A DNA stretch of 64,000 bases from Leucobacter denitrificans (GCF_014396385.1 NZ_CP060716.1:930001-994000), one strand, 5' to 3'; counted from the stretch's first letter, positions 9,570-18,314 are shown. Made by a program: numbers and translations. Notes: a model not told the origin generated them from the letters alone.

Positions 9570-9863
9570 TGGTCCTCCTCCTTTTCGTTATGTAACTCCC
9601 CGATGTCACACCGACAGTTCATGCACATGAGTGCATCGGGAACCACGTTGGTATTACGGGGTTGAGCATAGCCACCTTTTCTCGGTGAATTTCCTTCAGG
9701 GGCAGCTCGTGACACAGTCGTGACTGAGATCTGTAATTTTCTCCAGTAATCACCAAAACTATGGAGGTGGAATTGTGCGATACCGCAAAACCTTGATCTC
9801 TCCATACTGAGGCTGGATAGCGTATTTCAGTAGGGTTCGGGCGCGCTCCGATACGCTAAAGCC
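9570..9863. promoter_or_regulatory. oppA leader and promoter region with nested inverted repeats
   Basis: This 294-bp gap separates oppA from the divergent CPBP gene. On the oppA side it contains CCCGATG/CATCGGG arms (9599-9605 with 9634-9640) and, inside them, ATGCAC-ATGA-GTGCAT (9621-9636). Either could be a leader hairpin or an operator for opp regulation. No riboswitch family or clear -35/-10 pair was recognised. Confidence 0.35.
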
Positions 9864-10667
9864 GTGTCAGCACACCACCGAGAATTAGCGCCGCAGCCGA
9901 TCCGCAACAAATTGAAATGGGAGCTCGCGATCGTGCTCGCGCTCTCATTTGGGTATTCGGGGGCGCGCGCAATCATCACGATTTTTGAGCGCCTCGCCCA
10001 AGAAGTCGAACTCTCCCAGCAGACCGCGACCATCAATCGCCCGCTCGCACAAGATCAGTGGTTCGACCTGCTGTACCAACTGCTAGGCATTGTGGGCGGA
10101 CTTGCCCCGGTGGCACTCGTCATATACCTGCTCTGGAACGATGGTGCTCCACGTCTCACGAACCTCGGGCTCGGCGCCTACCCACCAGTCGCGAAGCAGC
10201 GCGGCTGGCTTCGCGAGACCGGTGGTGGGTTTATCCTCGCTGCCGCAATTGGCTTACCGGGCATCGTGTTCTATGTGTTTTCGAAGTGGATCGGCATCAA
10301 CGCCACCGTCGTTCCCACAGCACTCGACGCATACTGGTGGACCGTACCGATTCTCATCCTGCAGGCACTGCGAGCAGCGCTCGGAGAAGAGCTCATCGTC
10401 GTCGCATACCTGTTTGACCGGCTCAAGCGGCTCGGCGTGGGTCCGCTAGCGACCATCATCACGAGCGCTCTCCTCCGAGGCAGCTATCACCTGTACCAGG
10501 GCTTTGGTGGTTTCATTGGGAACGTCGTGATGGGTCTCGTGTTCGGTTGGGCGTATCAGCGCTACGGCCGATCCCTCCCACTCATCGTCGCGCACTGGCT
10601 GCTCGACATCGTGAGCTTCGTAGGGTACCCGCTCGCACTCGCGCTTTGGCCGGCCTTCTTCGCTTAG
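9864..10667 (+). CDS. CPBP-type (Abi) intramembrane protein
   Basis: The 267-residue membrane protein starts at GTG and has several hydrophobic helices. The C-terminal CPBP/Abi region is at about 165-250: motif 1 GEELIVVAYL (Glu175-Glu176), a helix ending in His209, and a final motif with His244 (VAHWLLD). CPBP proteins are glutamic intramembrane proteases related to Rce1, often used in bacteriocin self-immunity or membrane protein processing. The usual motif 1 is EExxxR, and here the Arg position is not Arg, so proteolytic activity is uncertain. It converges with the next gene with a 4-bp overlap of the stops. Confidence 0.78.
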   Translation: MSAHHRELAPQPIRNKLKWELAIVLALSFGYSGARAIITIFERLAQEVELSQQTATINRPLAQDQWFDLLYQLLGIVGGLAPVALVIYLLWNDGAPRLTNLGLGAYPPVAKQRGWLRETGGGFILAAAIGLPGIVFYVFSKWIGINATVVPTALDAYWWTVPILILQALRAALGEELIVVAYLFDRLKRLGVGPLATIITSALLRGSYHLYQGFGGFIGNVVMGLVFGWAYQRYGRSLPLIVAHWLLDIVSFVGYPLALALWPAFFA

Positions 10668-11713
10668 GAGAGCGGTGTCGCGCTATCTGCCATGGCCTGC
10701 ATGAGGCCCCAAACCTGATCGTAGAGTTCGGGCGCTGCTTCGCAGGTGCCAGCCGGACGAACCACGGTCCAGGTGTCGTCCTCGGCACGCTCGAGACCCC
10801 ATGGACTCAAGCCCTCAGGGCTTCGCATCGCCGCACAACTATCAGGGAACGAGTTCATGAGACCCGACTGAATGAGCACCCGCTCGGGCGGACCTGCCTG
10901 ATAAAACCACTCAACATTTGTGAACTGGTGAGACACGTCAACGGTAATTCCCGCATACGAAATTTCCATTGGGAATGTCGTACCGACATCTACCGCTGGC
11001 GCCTCGTCCACAGGGGGTTCCTCACTCGGAGTTTCACTTGGCGTCTCAGACGGAACCTCGCTTGGTTCCTCGCTCGGAGTTTCTTGAGTCGTGGGCGCAT
11101 CGGCCGTTTGCTCCGGCTCCGAATCAGATCCGGTGATCGCGTTCACGAAAATGAACGCACCGATAAGCATGAGCACCGCAACGATTCCAACGATGATCCA
11201 CGGAAGTGCGCGGCGCGAGCCCTTTCCTCGAGCGGGAACAGGACTCGTCGGCAACTCGTCTGCTGCAGTTCTCTGCTGCATTGGTGCAGCGAACTGTGAA
11301 GACGCGGCAACTGGCGCAGCTGAGACGGGTGGCGCGGCACCAGCCAACGAACCCATAACTTCCGTCTCCGGGACCTCTGGCAATTCGGGCAACCCCGCGA
11401 AGAGCTCAGCGATCTCGTCGGGCTCAGACGGGGTCATCGGCGTCGTCATCGGGAGCGTCGGGGCCGCTTTCGGTGCGGGCACCGGTTCAGGGAGGATCAC
11501 AGGACGTAGATCTTCTGCTGCCTCGGGCTCGGTACCAGTCACAGCGTCAGAGCCAGTCAGGGATTCAGCACCCGCTTCAGAATTATCTGCGGTCTCATCT
11601 TCTTTTCCGGGCTCAGGCTTGGCTTCCGCCTCTGCCTCGGTGCGCGCTGACTCCTTGCCCGACTCCTCATCGTCGCGGGGGCCAAACAGCTCGTCCAGTG
11701 GGTTTCTACTCAC
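10664..11713 (-). CDS. Single-pass membrane protein with acidic Pro-rich cytoplasmic region, hypothetical
   Basis: The 349-residue protein has a long N-terminal cytoplasmic region (1-175) rich in Glu, Pro and Ala. One membrane helix follows (WIIVGIVAVLMLIGAFIFV, about 178-197), then a low-complexity stalk of repeated ETPSEEPSE units, and a C-terminal extracellular domain of about 110 residues containing two Cys (SCAAM and GTCEA) that could form a disulphide. The layout resembles actinobacterial envelope or sensor proteins. It begins 18 bp after mmuM on the same strand and is probably the last gene of that operon. The globular domain is not recognised. Confidence 0.75.
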   Translation of the reverse strand: MSRNPLDELFGPRDDEESGKESARTEAEAEAKPEPGKEDETADNSEAGAESLTGSDAVTGTEPEAAEDLRPVILPEPVPAPKAAPTLPMTTPMTPSEPDEIAELFAGLPELPEVPETEVMGSLAGAAPPVSAAPVAASSQFAAPMQQRTAADELPTSPVPARGKGSRRALPWIIVGIVAVLMLIGAFIFVNAITGSDSEPEQTADAPTTQETPSEEPSEVPSETPSETPSEEPPVDEAPAVDVGTTFPMEISYAGITVDVSHQFTNVEWFYQAGPPERVLIQSGLMNSFPDSCAAMRSPEGLSPWGLERAEDDTWTVVRPAGTCEAAPELYDQVWGLMQAMADSATPLS

Positions 11714-11731
11714 AGCAACAGCCTAGAGGAA

Positions 11732-12646
11732 TTAGCTTGAGGCTCGCAGCGCGCCAGCAACTGCGGAAATGTGTGGGGTGTCGGTGCCGCAGCAGCCACC
11801 GAATACCTGCAAGCTCGGAATATGGCGGGCGAGTTCAATCATCGCGTCCGAGAAAGCTGCTGGTTCGTCGCCCGGCCCATCCTCACCATCTCGCGCAGCA
11901 TTGAGCCGAACGCCAATGATGCGAGCGGTTTCTGGCGCATGTGGATCCACACCGCGCAGCACCTCAGATGGGTGCGCGCAGTTCACCGCAAACCCAATCG
12001 CACCCCTGTCACTGTGCTCGTCAACCTCGCGAATCGCCTCGACGATACTGCTTCCGTCGGCGAGCTTACCGTCGGCTCCAACGGTGAACGACACCACGAC
12101 CGGAATCGTTGCGGCGAGCGCGGCGCGCACAACGCCGAGTCCTTCTGCGGCATCGAGCGTGGTGACCGAGGTCACTCGATCCGCCCCTGCATCGGCGAGC
12201 GCGCGCACCTGCGGGCCGTGATATGCCTCGGCCTCTTCAGCGCTCATGCGCTGAGACGCTTCGTAGTCGTCAAACCTCGGCCCCACGACTCCGTTGATCT
12301 CAATCTGAGCGTTCGGCGCGACGCGGAGTACGTACTCGCGAAGCAGCGTGACCGCGTCGGTGTTCAAGGTGTTGAGCCGCGTATGTTGTGGATCTTCCTC
12401 TCCATCGACGAGCGCGATCCAATCTGGGTTTGCACGCCAGGTCGGGGTGTCGAGAAGCATCGGCAGGCTGTCGCGCTCGGTAAGCTCGAGGTAGGGGCGA
12501 TAGTACTCACGCAGAGACTCACGCCCCGCCTCGGTGTCGAGCAGCACGAACGCAGCAAACTCGGGCAGTTCTTGCCCGAGACGATCTTCGAGTGCTGTCT
12601 CAATTCCTCCATCACCAAGCACCGGGGTGTCAAACACTGTAGTCAT
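11732..12646 (-). CDS. mmuM: Homocysteine S-methyltransferase family protein
   Basis: The 304-residue protein is a zinc-dependent homocysteine methyltransferase, normally using S-methylmethionine or S-adenosylmethionine as donor. The three zinc-ligand cysteines are present: Cys223 in VNCAHP and Cys285-Cys286 in GGCCGT. The N-terminal GDGGIET motif is also typical. The first-domain motif reads DTPTWRAN rather than the common TNTYQA, so it belongs to a divergent subfamily whose exact methyl donor is uncertain. It overlaps the preceding kinase gene by 4 bp (ATGA), indicating coupled translation. Confidence 0.85.
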   Translation of the reverse strand: MTTVFDTPVLGDGGIETALEDRLGQELPEFAAFVLLDTEAGRESLREYYRPYLELTERDSLPMLLDTPTWRANPDWIALVDGEEDPQHTRLNTLNTDAVTLLREYVLRVAPNAQIEINGVVGPRFDDYEASQRMSAEEAEAYHGPQVRALADAGADRVTSVTTLDAAEGLGVVRAALAATIPVVVSFTVGADGKLADGSSIVEAIREVDEHSDRGAIGFAVNCAHPSEVLRGVDPHAPETARIIGVRLNAARDGEDGPGDEPAAFSDAMIELARHIPSLQVFGGCCGTDTPHISAVAGALRASS

Positions 12647-13428
12647 GCATCTGCCCTTTCTTCAGTCAGTAATGCGCGAATCTCGTCTCGTCTCTCAGTG
12701 AATGCAGAAACGCGAGCCTCATGCCTCGCCATGATGCCAGATTCTTTGAGCGCGAGGGTACCCGGGTCTCCATTTTCGAGGCCGACCCTCCAACGGTCGG
12801 CGATGAGCCCCATCCTGTGCGATACGGCATCGAGCAGCTGCGCTGCGCTCACTCCCCCGTAAGCCGTCGCTGCGACATGCAGTCTGCGTGCCACATCCTC
12901 AAGCGGAAGCTCGCGGAGCAGAGGTACTCCCGACCAGCAGAGAAATGCCAGGTCGTCAATAGGTTGGCCCGGGCCAGCACGGTCCCAGTCGATCATTCCC
13001 GCGAAGTCACCGTCGACAATGACCCAGTTATAGAGTCCTGGGTCATTGTGGCAAATAATCTCGCCGTTTTCGCGGTGGATCGGCTGCTCCCCCTGTCGCC
13101 ACAGGTTACTCGTTGGTTCAAAGTCCTCGACCGCTCGGTGAAACTTGCTGAGCCACGCTGCTGCGTCTGCGAGTGCGGCATCTCTCACTTCGACCTGTTC
13201 TGGATCGAGCGTTTCACCCGGAAGGTAGTTCAGCACTTCGCGGCCCTCATCATCGAACCCGAGTACGTGCGGGATTCCCTCAAGGCGTTTCGTTCGCAAA
13301 TGCTCCAGCAATTCGTGGACCGCCGGTGTCCATGGCCCGGTCGGGCGGTGCACGCGGGTTACGCCGTCAGCATCGCGTATGCGCCAGACGCCCCCTGATC
13401 CACCGGGAAGATATTCACTCTCGTTCAC
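12643..13428 (-). CDS. Aminoglycoside phosphotransferase-like kinase (APH family)
   Basis: The 261-residue protein has the APH/choline-kinase fold signature. The catalytic loop is CHNDPGLYNW (Asp129, Asn134) and the metal-binding DWDRA follows at about 147-151. The N-terminal lobe is short, and the DxD-like GETLDPEQV segment links the lobes. The catalytic loop reads HND rather than the canonical HGD, a common variant in non-resistance members. The substrate could be a small alcohol-bearing metabolite or a drug; the sequence does not decide. It overlaps its neighbours by 4 bp on both sides within the four-gene coupled operon. Confidence 0.82.
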   Translation of the reverse strand: MNESEYLPGGSGGVWRIRDADGVTRVHRPTGPWTPAVHELLEHLRTKRLEGIPHVLGFDDEGREVLNYLPGETLDPEQVEVRDAALADAAAWLSKFHRAVEDFEPTSNLWRQGEQPIHRENGEIICHNDPGLYNWVIVDGDFAGMIDWDRAGPGQPIDDLAFLCWSGVPLLRELPLEDVARRLHVAATAYGGVSAAQLLDAVSHRMGLIADRWRVGLENGDPGTLALKESGIMARHEARVSAFTERRDEIRALLTEERADA

Positions 13429-14039
13429 GGTTCGAGCTTAGAGGCGGCTTCCGCCTCACGTGCCGCTTTCTCGAGGGTTTCGACGTACTCGATCCACCAT
13501 TCTCGCTCTTGCGCAGGGATGTTCGTTACTGTCGGGCGCAGACCAACGGCGCCGTCGATCAATTCGCGCAGAATATCTGCGTGACCCGCGTGCCGGTGCG
13601 TCTCAGCGATCATGTGAATGAGGAGGCGCCGCACGGTGGTCTCTTTGTTCTTCCACCACGGCACCACACCAGTAGCTTCGAGCCCCAGTTCGCGCACGAT
13701 AGCGTCATCACTCTTCCAGGCGGTGCGGTACAGATCGACAATGAACTCACGTGATTCATCGTCTGTCGCCCACATATCTGAGTTATCGGGAGTGTCATCA
13801 GCTAGCCAGGGAGCATCGAACGCTCTCGATTGCCCAAGACAATCGGTGAAATATTCGTGTTCTACACCCGCGACATGCTTCACGAGGCCGAGAAGATTCG
13901 TGCCTGTAGGAGTCAAGGGACGACGAATGTCGTACTCACTGAGCCCCTCCAACTTCCACAGAAGCGCCTCCCTGGCCTCCTGCAAATATTGGAGCAGTAG
14001 TTCAATCTCGTTCGTGGGCGCTTCCTGGTGCTGGTTCAC
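13425..14039 (-). CDS. DinB-like (DUF664/DinB_2) protein
   Basis: I place the start at GTG 14039, 1 nt after the stop of the alarmone synthetase gene and preceded by AGAAGGG. A longer frame to 14114 would overlap the previous gene. The 204-residue product is a four-helix DinB-type protein: LVKHVAGVEHEYF carries the first metal-ligand His region, and IHMIAETHRHAGHADILREL carries the paired histidines typical of DinB_2/DUF664. Members include mycothiol-dependent transferases and uncharacterised metalloproteins. It could use a low-molecular-weight thiol, which is inference. Confidence 0.82.
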   Translation of the reverse strand: MNQHQEAPTNEIELLLQYLQEAREALLWKLEGLSEYDIRRPLTPTGTNLLGLVKHVAGVEHEYFTDCLGQSRAFDAPWLADDTPDNSDMWATDDESREFIVDLYRTAWKSDDAIVRELGLEATGVVPWWKNKETTVRRLLIHMIAETHRHAGHADILRELIDGAVGLRPTVTNIPAQEREWWIEYVETLEKAAREAEAASKLEP

Positions 14040-14040
14040 A

Positions 14041-14787
14041 TTAGACCCTTCTAATTCGCTCCCGCACTTCTCGAATTTCGCGAAGATTAATGGGCGAGGT
14101 TGCCGGCTGCTCACCGTGCATCTGCACGTGCAGCTGCTGCATGCGGTTATCGAGTTCAGACGCAGTCACCGCGGCGCTCTTCAGGTCATCGAGCAACTGG
14201 GCCGGTACCTGGCGCTGGTATTTGTAGAAAATCTTGTGCTCAAGGCTCGCCCAAAAGTCCATCGCAATGGTGCGAAACTGCACCTCGACGGGCACATCAA
14301 TGCGCCCGGTCGAGAGATACACCGGCACCGAAATAATGGTGTGCAGGCTCTTGTAGCCGTTTGACTTGGGGTGCTCAATGTAATCCTCGACCTCGAGCAC
14401 AGTCACATCGTCTTGCTGCGTGAGCAGATCAAACAGCCGATACACATCGCGAATAAAGGCGCAGGTCACGCGCACTCCCGCGATGTCATGAATTTCGCGG
14501 CGGATCGAGTCCACATCGGGCTCGACTCCGCGACGCTCAACTTTCGAGATGAGACTCTCAGGCGTCTTCACTCGGCTCGTCACGTGCTCAATCGGGTTGT
14601 ACTCGTGCATGTGCACGAACTCTTCACGGAGGATCGCGAGCTTTGTCTCAACCTCTTGCATCGCAAACTGATACTCGAGAAGGAACCGTTGCATTTGCTC
14701 CCCAAGCTCCCGTAGCTCGGAGGGTGAAATGGTGATCTCGTCACCAACAGCAACTGACATTCGCGGAACTGCCCCAGTGGTGCTCAT
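14041..14787 (-). CDS. Small alarmone synthetase ((p)ppGpp synthetase domain only)
   Basis: The 248-residue protein contains only the RelA/SpoT synthetase domain. Visible motifs are HDIAGVRV (about 100-107), the substrate-binding GYKSLH (144-149), EVQFRT (168-173) with the catalytic Glu, and the DFWASLEHK segment after it. There is no HD hydrolase, TGS or ACT domain, so it is a RelP/RelQ-type small alarmone synthetase making (p)ppGpp from ATP and GDP/GTP. It is the first gene of a tightly coupled operon with a DinB-like protein, an APH-like kinase and a homocysteine methyltransferase. An upstream 120-bp gap holds its promoter. Confidence 0.9.
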   Translation of the reverse strand: MSTTGAVPRMSVAVGDEITISPSELRELGEQMQRFLLEYQFAMQEVETKLAILREEFVHMHEYNPIEHVTSRVKTPESLISKVERRGVEPDVDSIRREIHDIAGVRVTCAFIRDVYRLFDLLTQQDDVTVLEVEDYIEHPKSNGYKSLHTIISVPVYLSTGRIDVPVEVQFRTIAMDFWASLEHKIFYKYQRQVPAQLLDDLKSAAVTASELDNRMQQLHVQMHGEQPATSPINLREIREVRERIRRV

Positions 14788-14910
14788 GCCATGAGGCTAA
14801 CCCGAAGCCATTTGAAACACCTGTGACTTCGTGCGCGTGTCTGGCGCCCAACCTCAAATGTGTATAAAAGTCGCATGGACGTTCAATCTGAGCGGACGTA
14901 GACTGCGCGA

Positions 14911-15300
14911 ATGAACGCTTCAATACGTGTAACGATGCACACCTACGTCCTCGACTGCCCCGATTCACGCGCACTCGCAGAGTTCTATGCGAGCCTGCTC
15001 GGATGGGAGGTCGATGCGTCGGGCGCCGAGTACGACTGGGTAAATGTATTGCCTCCAGAAGGCGTGAGCACGAGTTTTCGGCTCGCGTTTCAGCAAGTAC
15101 AGAACTACACTGCACCGGTCTGGCCAGACGGCCCGATTCCACAGCAGGCACACCTCGACTTCAGGGTGTCCTCACTCACCGAGGCAACTCCGATTGCCCT
15201 TGCCGCAGGAGCGACGCTGCATCCGGTACAACCCGGCGAGAACGATGGATGGACGGTGTTTCTAGATCCTGCAGGCCACCCGTTCTGTCTCACAGACTAA
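14911..15300 (+). CDS. VOC (glyoxalase-like) family protein
   Basis: The 129-residue protein shows the single VOC fold: TYVLDCPDSRALAEFYASLLGWEV at the N-terminus and VFLDPAGHPFCL at the C-terminus, with HLDF in the middle carrying the usual metal-ligand His. Such proteins act as metal-dependent isomerases, dioxygenases or drug-binding proteins. The substrate is unknown. It is transcribed alone. Confidence 0.85.
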   Translation: MNASIRVTMHTYVLDCPDSRALAEFYASLLGWEVDASGAEYDWVNVLPPEGVSTSFRLAFQQVQNYTAPVWPDGPIPQQAHLDFRVSSLTEATPIALAAGATLHPVQPGENDGWTVFLDPAGHPFCLTD

Positions 15301-15329
15301 GCCGTAACTTCACCGCGAAGTGGCGGGTT

Positions 15330-15752
15330 CTACTCCCCCGCTTCGCACGAGAACGCCCACATCACCCCGTAGCGGTCGAAGACCTGCCCGTACCAGTCAC
15401 CCCAGGGTGCTCGTTCGAACGGCATTCCTACCGATCCGCCCTGTTCGACAAACGCGTTGAAGAAACCGCGGGCCTCATCAACCGTGTCTGTGGTGTAAAG
15501 CATTGAGTACGCGGTATCTCGAAGCGGGTAGTCGCGATCGTCCATTGAATCGCTTCCGGCGATGACACCAACGGGCAGCGTGAGAGTTGCGTGCGCAACC
15601 GATTGTGGATCGGGTTCAAACGGCATGCCTTCGAGCTGCATGTCGCCGTATCGCACAAGCTCAAGCTCACCACCCAGCACCTCTTGCCAGTGCGTAAGCA
15701 CCTCGTCGGTATTTCCCGGAAACGCGAAATATGTTGCAAGTGAAGCGGTCAT
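15330..15752 (-). CDS. PhnB-like VOC family protein
   Basis: The 140-residue protein matches the PhnB/3-demethylubiquinone-methyltransferase-like VOC subgroup: an N-terminal YFAFPGNTDEVLTHWQEVLGG, a DYPLRD/YSML middle, and a terminal WGDWYGQVFDRYGVMWAFS. Most members have no known activity. It has its own start with a ribosome binding site (CGAAGGAGCAAC). It is convergent with the preceding VOC gene, with 29 bp between the stops. Confidence 0.87.
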   Translation of the reverse strand: MTASLATYFAFPGNTDEVLTHWQEVLGGELELVRYGDMQLEGMPFEPDPQSVAHATLTLPVGVIAGSDSMDDRDYPLRDTAYSMLYTTDTVDEARGFFNAFVEQGGSVGMPFERAPWGDWYGQVFDRYGVMWAFSCEAGE

Positions 15753-15820
15753 GTTGCTCCTTCGTCGGTGAAGTTCACTTCTTCAAGTATGTGCGCCACC
15801 ACCGACATTGAACACCCGAA

Positions 15821-16630
15821 CTACAGCAAAAATGTGCGGAGCGCTTCGGTAAACGCCTGCGGCTGCTCCGAGTGCACCCAGTGTCCTGAGCCCTCAACCG
15901 TAACGAGTTCGACTTCAGGAAACAGGGACTTCATAATCGGTATTGCCTCGTCGCGCACATAATCTGACTTGTCACCACGGATCCACAGCACCGGACCACC
16001 GAAGCTCGGTGCTGAAATCCCAGGAAAGGCCATGATCGTGCGAAGCTCTGCGCGGAGCATGTCGAGATTCGGCTCCCATTCAAAGCCATTGTCGCCGTGC
16101 TTGAGATTCTGAAGTAGAAATCCGCGAACTCCAGCCTGCGGGATTGGACCCTTGAGCGCCTCGTCGGCCTCTGCTCGGCGCCCAACCTGCGCCAGATCCA
16201 CACTCGCGAGCGAGTCGAGCAAATGGGCGAAGTTACCTTGCGCGGGATCAGATGTCACCGGAGCGATATCGACTACTACGAGCTTGCGCACGAGGTCGGG
16301 ATGCCTGAGCGCGAGCACCATTGCGACCTTGCCGCCCATTGAATGACCCACAATGTCGATAGGCCCGCTCGCCGCGAAATCGGCGCGCAAGTGCTCGGCG
16401 GTGAGGTCGGCCATCTCCGCATAGTCAAACTCTGCAGTCCACGCCGACTTGCCGTGGTTTGGCAGGTCGACAAGCAGACTTTGCACCTCGGGCGCGAGCG
16501 CACCCGCAATGGTTGCAAAGTTGCGCCCCCGCCCAAACAGCCCGTGCAAAAATGCCACCCGGTGCGTCGCCTCGGCATCAGATTTGCCAGCGAGCATCGA
16601 AAAAACAGTTGGTTTCGAGGTTTCGGTCAC
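15821..16630 (-). CDS. Alpha/beta hydrolase (YbfF-type esterase)
   Basis: The 269-residue protein has the alpha/beta-hydrolase signatures. HGLFGRGRNF is the oxyanion-hole region, GHSMGGKVA the nucleophile elbow with the catalytic Ser, RGDKSDYV the acid region, and GSGHWVHSEQP the catalytic His near the C-terminus. It hydrolyses an ester or amide of unknown structure in the cytoplasm. It lies just downstream of the truncated LysR gene on the same strand. Confidence 0.88.
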   Translation of the reverse strand: MTETSKPTVFSMLAGKSDAEATHRVAFLHGLFGRGRNFATIAGALAPEVQSLLVDLPNHGKSAWTAEFDYAEMADLTAEHLRADFAASGPIDIVGHSMGGKVAMVLALRHPDLVRKLVVVDIAPVTSDPAQGNFAHLLDSLASVDLAQVGRRAEADEALKGPIPQAGVRGFLLQNLKHGDNGFEWEPNLDMLRAELRTIMAFPGISAPSFGGPVLWIRGDKSDYVRDEAIPIMKSLFPEVELVTVEGSGHWVHSEQPQAFTEALRTFLL

Positions 16631-16693
16631 CCCTCCAACTTACCCGGGCGAAGTGCGGCCCCCGCAAGTTTCATCAATGCCGCGCAATGTCAA

Positions 16694-17340
16694 TCAGCCC
16701 AAAAGGTCCGTTCGCATCTCTCGCACTTGAGCACGAAGAGCTCTCACCATGGTGGCGACTTCCGGACGCTGCAGCGTATCCCGCCGAGAAACCATCCAAT
16801 AGCTCAGCGAAATGTTCACGATGTCTTCCATAATCCGCACGAGCTCTCTGTGACGCGTAGCCATATAACCGGCCAACAGGCCGATGCCGGCACCAGCCCG
16901 CGTCGCCTCCACGTGCACAAATGTGCTGCTTCCCGAGATCGTTTCTTGTCGTTCCACGTCGAAGTCCTGCAGCATATCCAAGGCGTCCACCTGCAGCATC
17001 GTGTCCGCAAAATAGATCAATGGATGCTGCCCAAGCGTAGTGAGGTCGGTCGGCGCAACGTTGCGCTTGAGGTAGCTCTTCGACGCATAGAGTCCAAAGG
17101 TGTATTCGCACAGTTGAGACGTTTCTGCCCGATTCACTTGCGGCTCACCGACGACAATCTCAAGATCGATATCAGAGCGTTGCTGCAGCGCTCTTCGAGT
17201 CGTAGTGACAATCTCAATCGACACGTTTGGGTGCTCCTCTCGCACCCGAGCAGCGGCCGGGGTGAGAATGAATGACGCGAACCCGTCAGGGGCCGAGACT
17301 CTCACCACGCCGCGCACAACGCTCTCGTCGTTCGAGCGGC
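16694..17340 (-). pseudogene. LysR-family regulator lacking its DNA-binding domain (5' deletion)
   Basis: From about residue RGVVRVSAPDGF on, this is an ordinary LysR substrate-binding domain (about 200 residues: PNVSIEIVTTTR, SDIDLEIVVGEP, then VEATRAGAGIGLL). A normal LysR protein of about 300 residues begins with about 90 residues of winged helix-turn-helix and linker helix, which are entirely absent. The minus frame stays open past 17317, but the sequence there belongs to the opposite-strand cyclase gene. The DNA-binding part was lost by a deletion with its junction between about 17336 and 17353. A GTG at 17317 could allow a headless product, but it would not be a functional repressor or activator. 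Confidence 0.8.
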
Positions 17341-17352
17341 AAGGCGTCTGGC

Positions 17353-17934
17353 ATGGCGAAAGTTGGCGATGAGACCTGGCAGTTTCACGAGGCCCAGGTG
17401 TACGCAGAGAAGAACTGGGGGCGCGAGGGATTCCCTGAGTCGTGGTGGTGGGGGCAGGCTCAGGGATTCGCTGAACCGGCAGCGTGCCTCGCGTTCGCGG
17501 GTGGTGTCGTCACGACCGGTCGCATGCGAGTAGAGGTCACCGCACTCGTGGTCCGCCTGTCCGACGGCCAGGTGATCCGCCTCGGCAACCCAGTCGTGAG
17601 CCCCGTGCGAACTCGCACGGGCGACGAGCACTGGCGGTTGTCGGGGCGCGGTTTTGGGTGGCGGATCGAAGTTTCTGCAACGGCGCCTCTCGATCAGGCA
17701 TTCGTGTTGCCTGTTCCACTCCCGAGTGAGCACCGCAATGTTCCTGGCGATCTCGAGCACCTGGTCGGAGACCTCGAAGTGACGGTTCACCGGCACGGCC
17801 GCCGCGTGTGGAGCGGCCGCACATCGCTCGCTGCCCTAGAACACGGAGGCCTCAAACGCGCACGAAATGAATTGATCCGCCGCGGTCTCGACGAGACGAT
17901 ACCCTCAGCGCCTCCCGCAACACCTCAACCCTGA
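17353..17934 (+). pseudogene. Tocopherol cyclase-like protein, 5'-truncated
   Basis: The C-terminal half of a tocopherol cyclase family protein is present. The marker AEKNWGREGFPESWWWGQAQGF occurs within 40 codons of the earliest plausible start, whereas intact members carry a long N-terminal half first. The rest (about 190 codons) is undamaged to the TGA. The upstream frame continues into DNA that codes antisense for the LysR domain, so the start region was removed by the same deletion that beheaded LysR. An ATG at 17353 permits expression of a fragment. The family's biochemical role in bacteria is unknown. Confidence 0.75.
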
Positions 17935-17957
17935 CTCTGCGAGAGCAATCCACCAAT

Positions 17958-18314
17958 TCAAATCTGAACTAGGTATGTGCGAATCTGGTTGATTTTTGCT
18001 GTTTTTGCGACCCCAGTAAAGAGGAACACGTGAGCGAAGTCTATGCGCCCCGCACCCGTGAGCATGAAACCATTGCAGGACGAGGCTCTGCCGTGATTGA
18101 TCGCGGTAAACACCTCGACTTCTCGCACATCTTTCGGGAACGAAAGGGCAGCCTCGCTATCGAGCTCGGGCCACCCCACGACTTCCCACTGCACGTCGTC
18201 AGAGAGCAGAGGTCGCAGGCTCTCAATCTTTCCTGCAGCCCAATCCGCTGAGAACTGGCTCACGAGCAGGTTGCGAGGTGAGTTGCCACAGTCATCGGGG
18301 AGAGTAATCTTCAT
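17958..18314 (-). CDS. NTF2/SnoaL-like protein
   Basis: The 118-residue protein has the SnoaL-like pattern: an N-terminal helix with FSADWAAGKIESL, then LLSDDVQWEVVGWP, and a strand-rich C-terminus ending in FLFTGVAKTAKINQIRTYL. Members of this fold include small-molecule isomerases, cyclases and binding proteins; no active-site set can be assigned here. It follows the DHFR-like gene by 18 bp and probably belongs to the same transcript as higBA. Confidence 0.7.
   Translation of the reverse strand: MKITLPDDCGNSPRNLLVSQFSADWAAGKIESLRPLLSDDVQWEVVGWPELDSEAALSFPKDVREVEVFTAINHGRASSCNGFMLTGAGRIDFAHVFLFTGVAKTAKINQIRTYLVQI

Noticed and set aside
10982..11100. Short repeats in the membrane protein gene (TCGGAGTTTC/GGAACCTCGCT units) as a possible repeat array
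   Set aside because: They encode the ETPSEEPSE stalk and follow the codons, so they are protein-level low complexity and not a CRISPR or intergenic repeat.
11771..12862. A 363-codon + strand open frame opposite mmuM
   Set aside because: The minus strand carries the complete zinc-cysteine methyltransferase; the + translation has no recognisable domain.
14041..14114. Longer N-terminus for the DinB-like protein (start at 14114)
   Set aside because: It overlaps the alarmone synthetase by 74 bp and lacks similarity; GTG 14039 has AGAAGGG at good distance.
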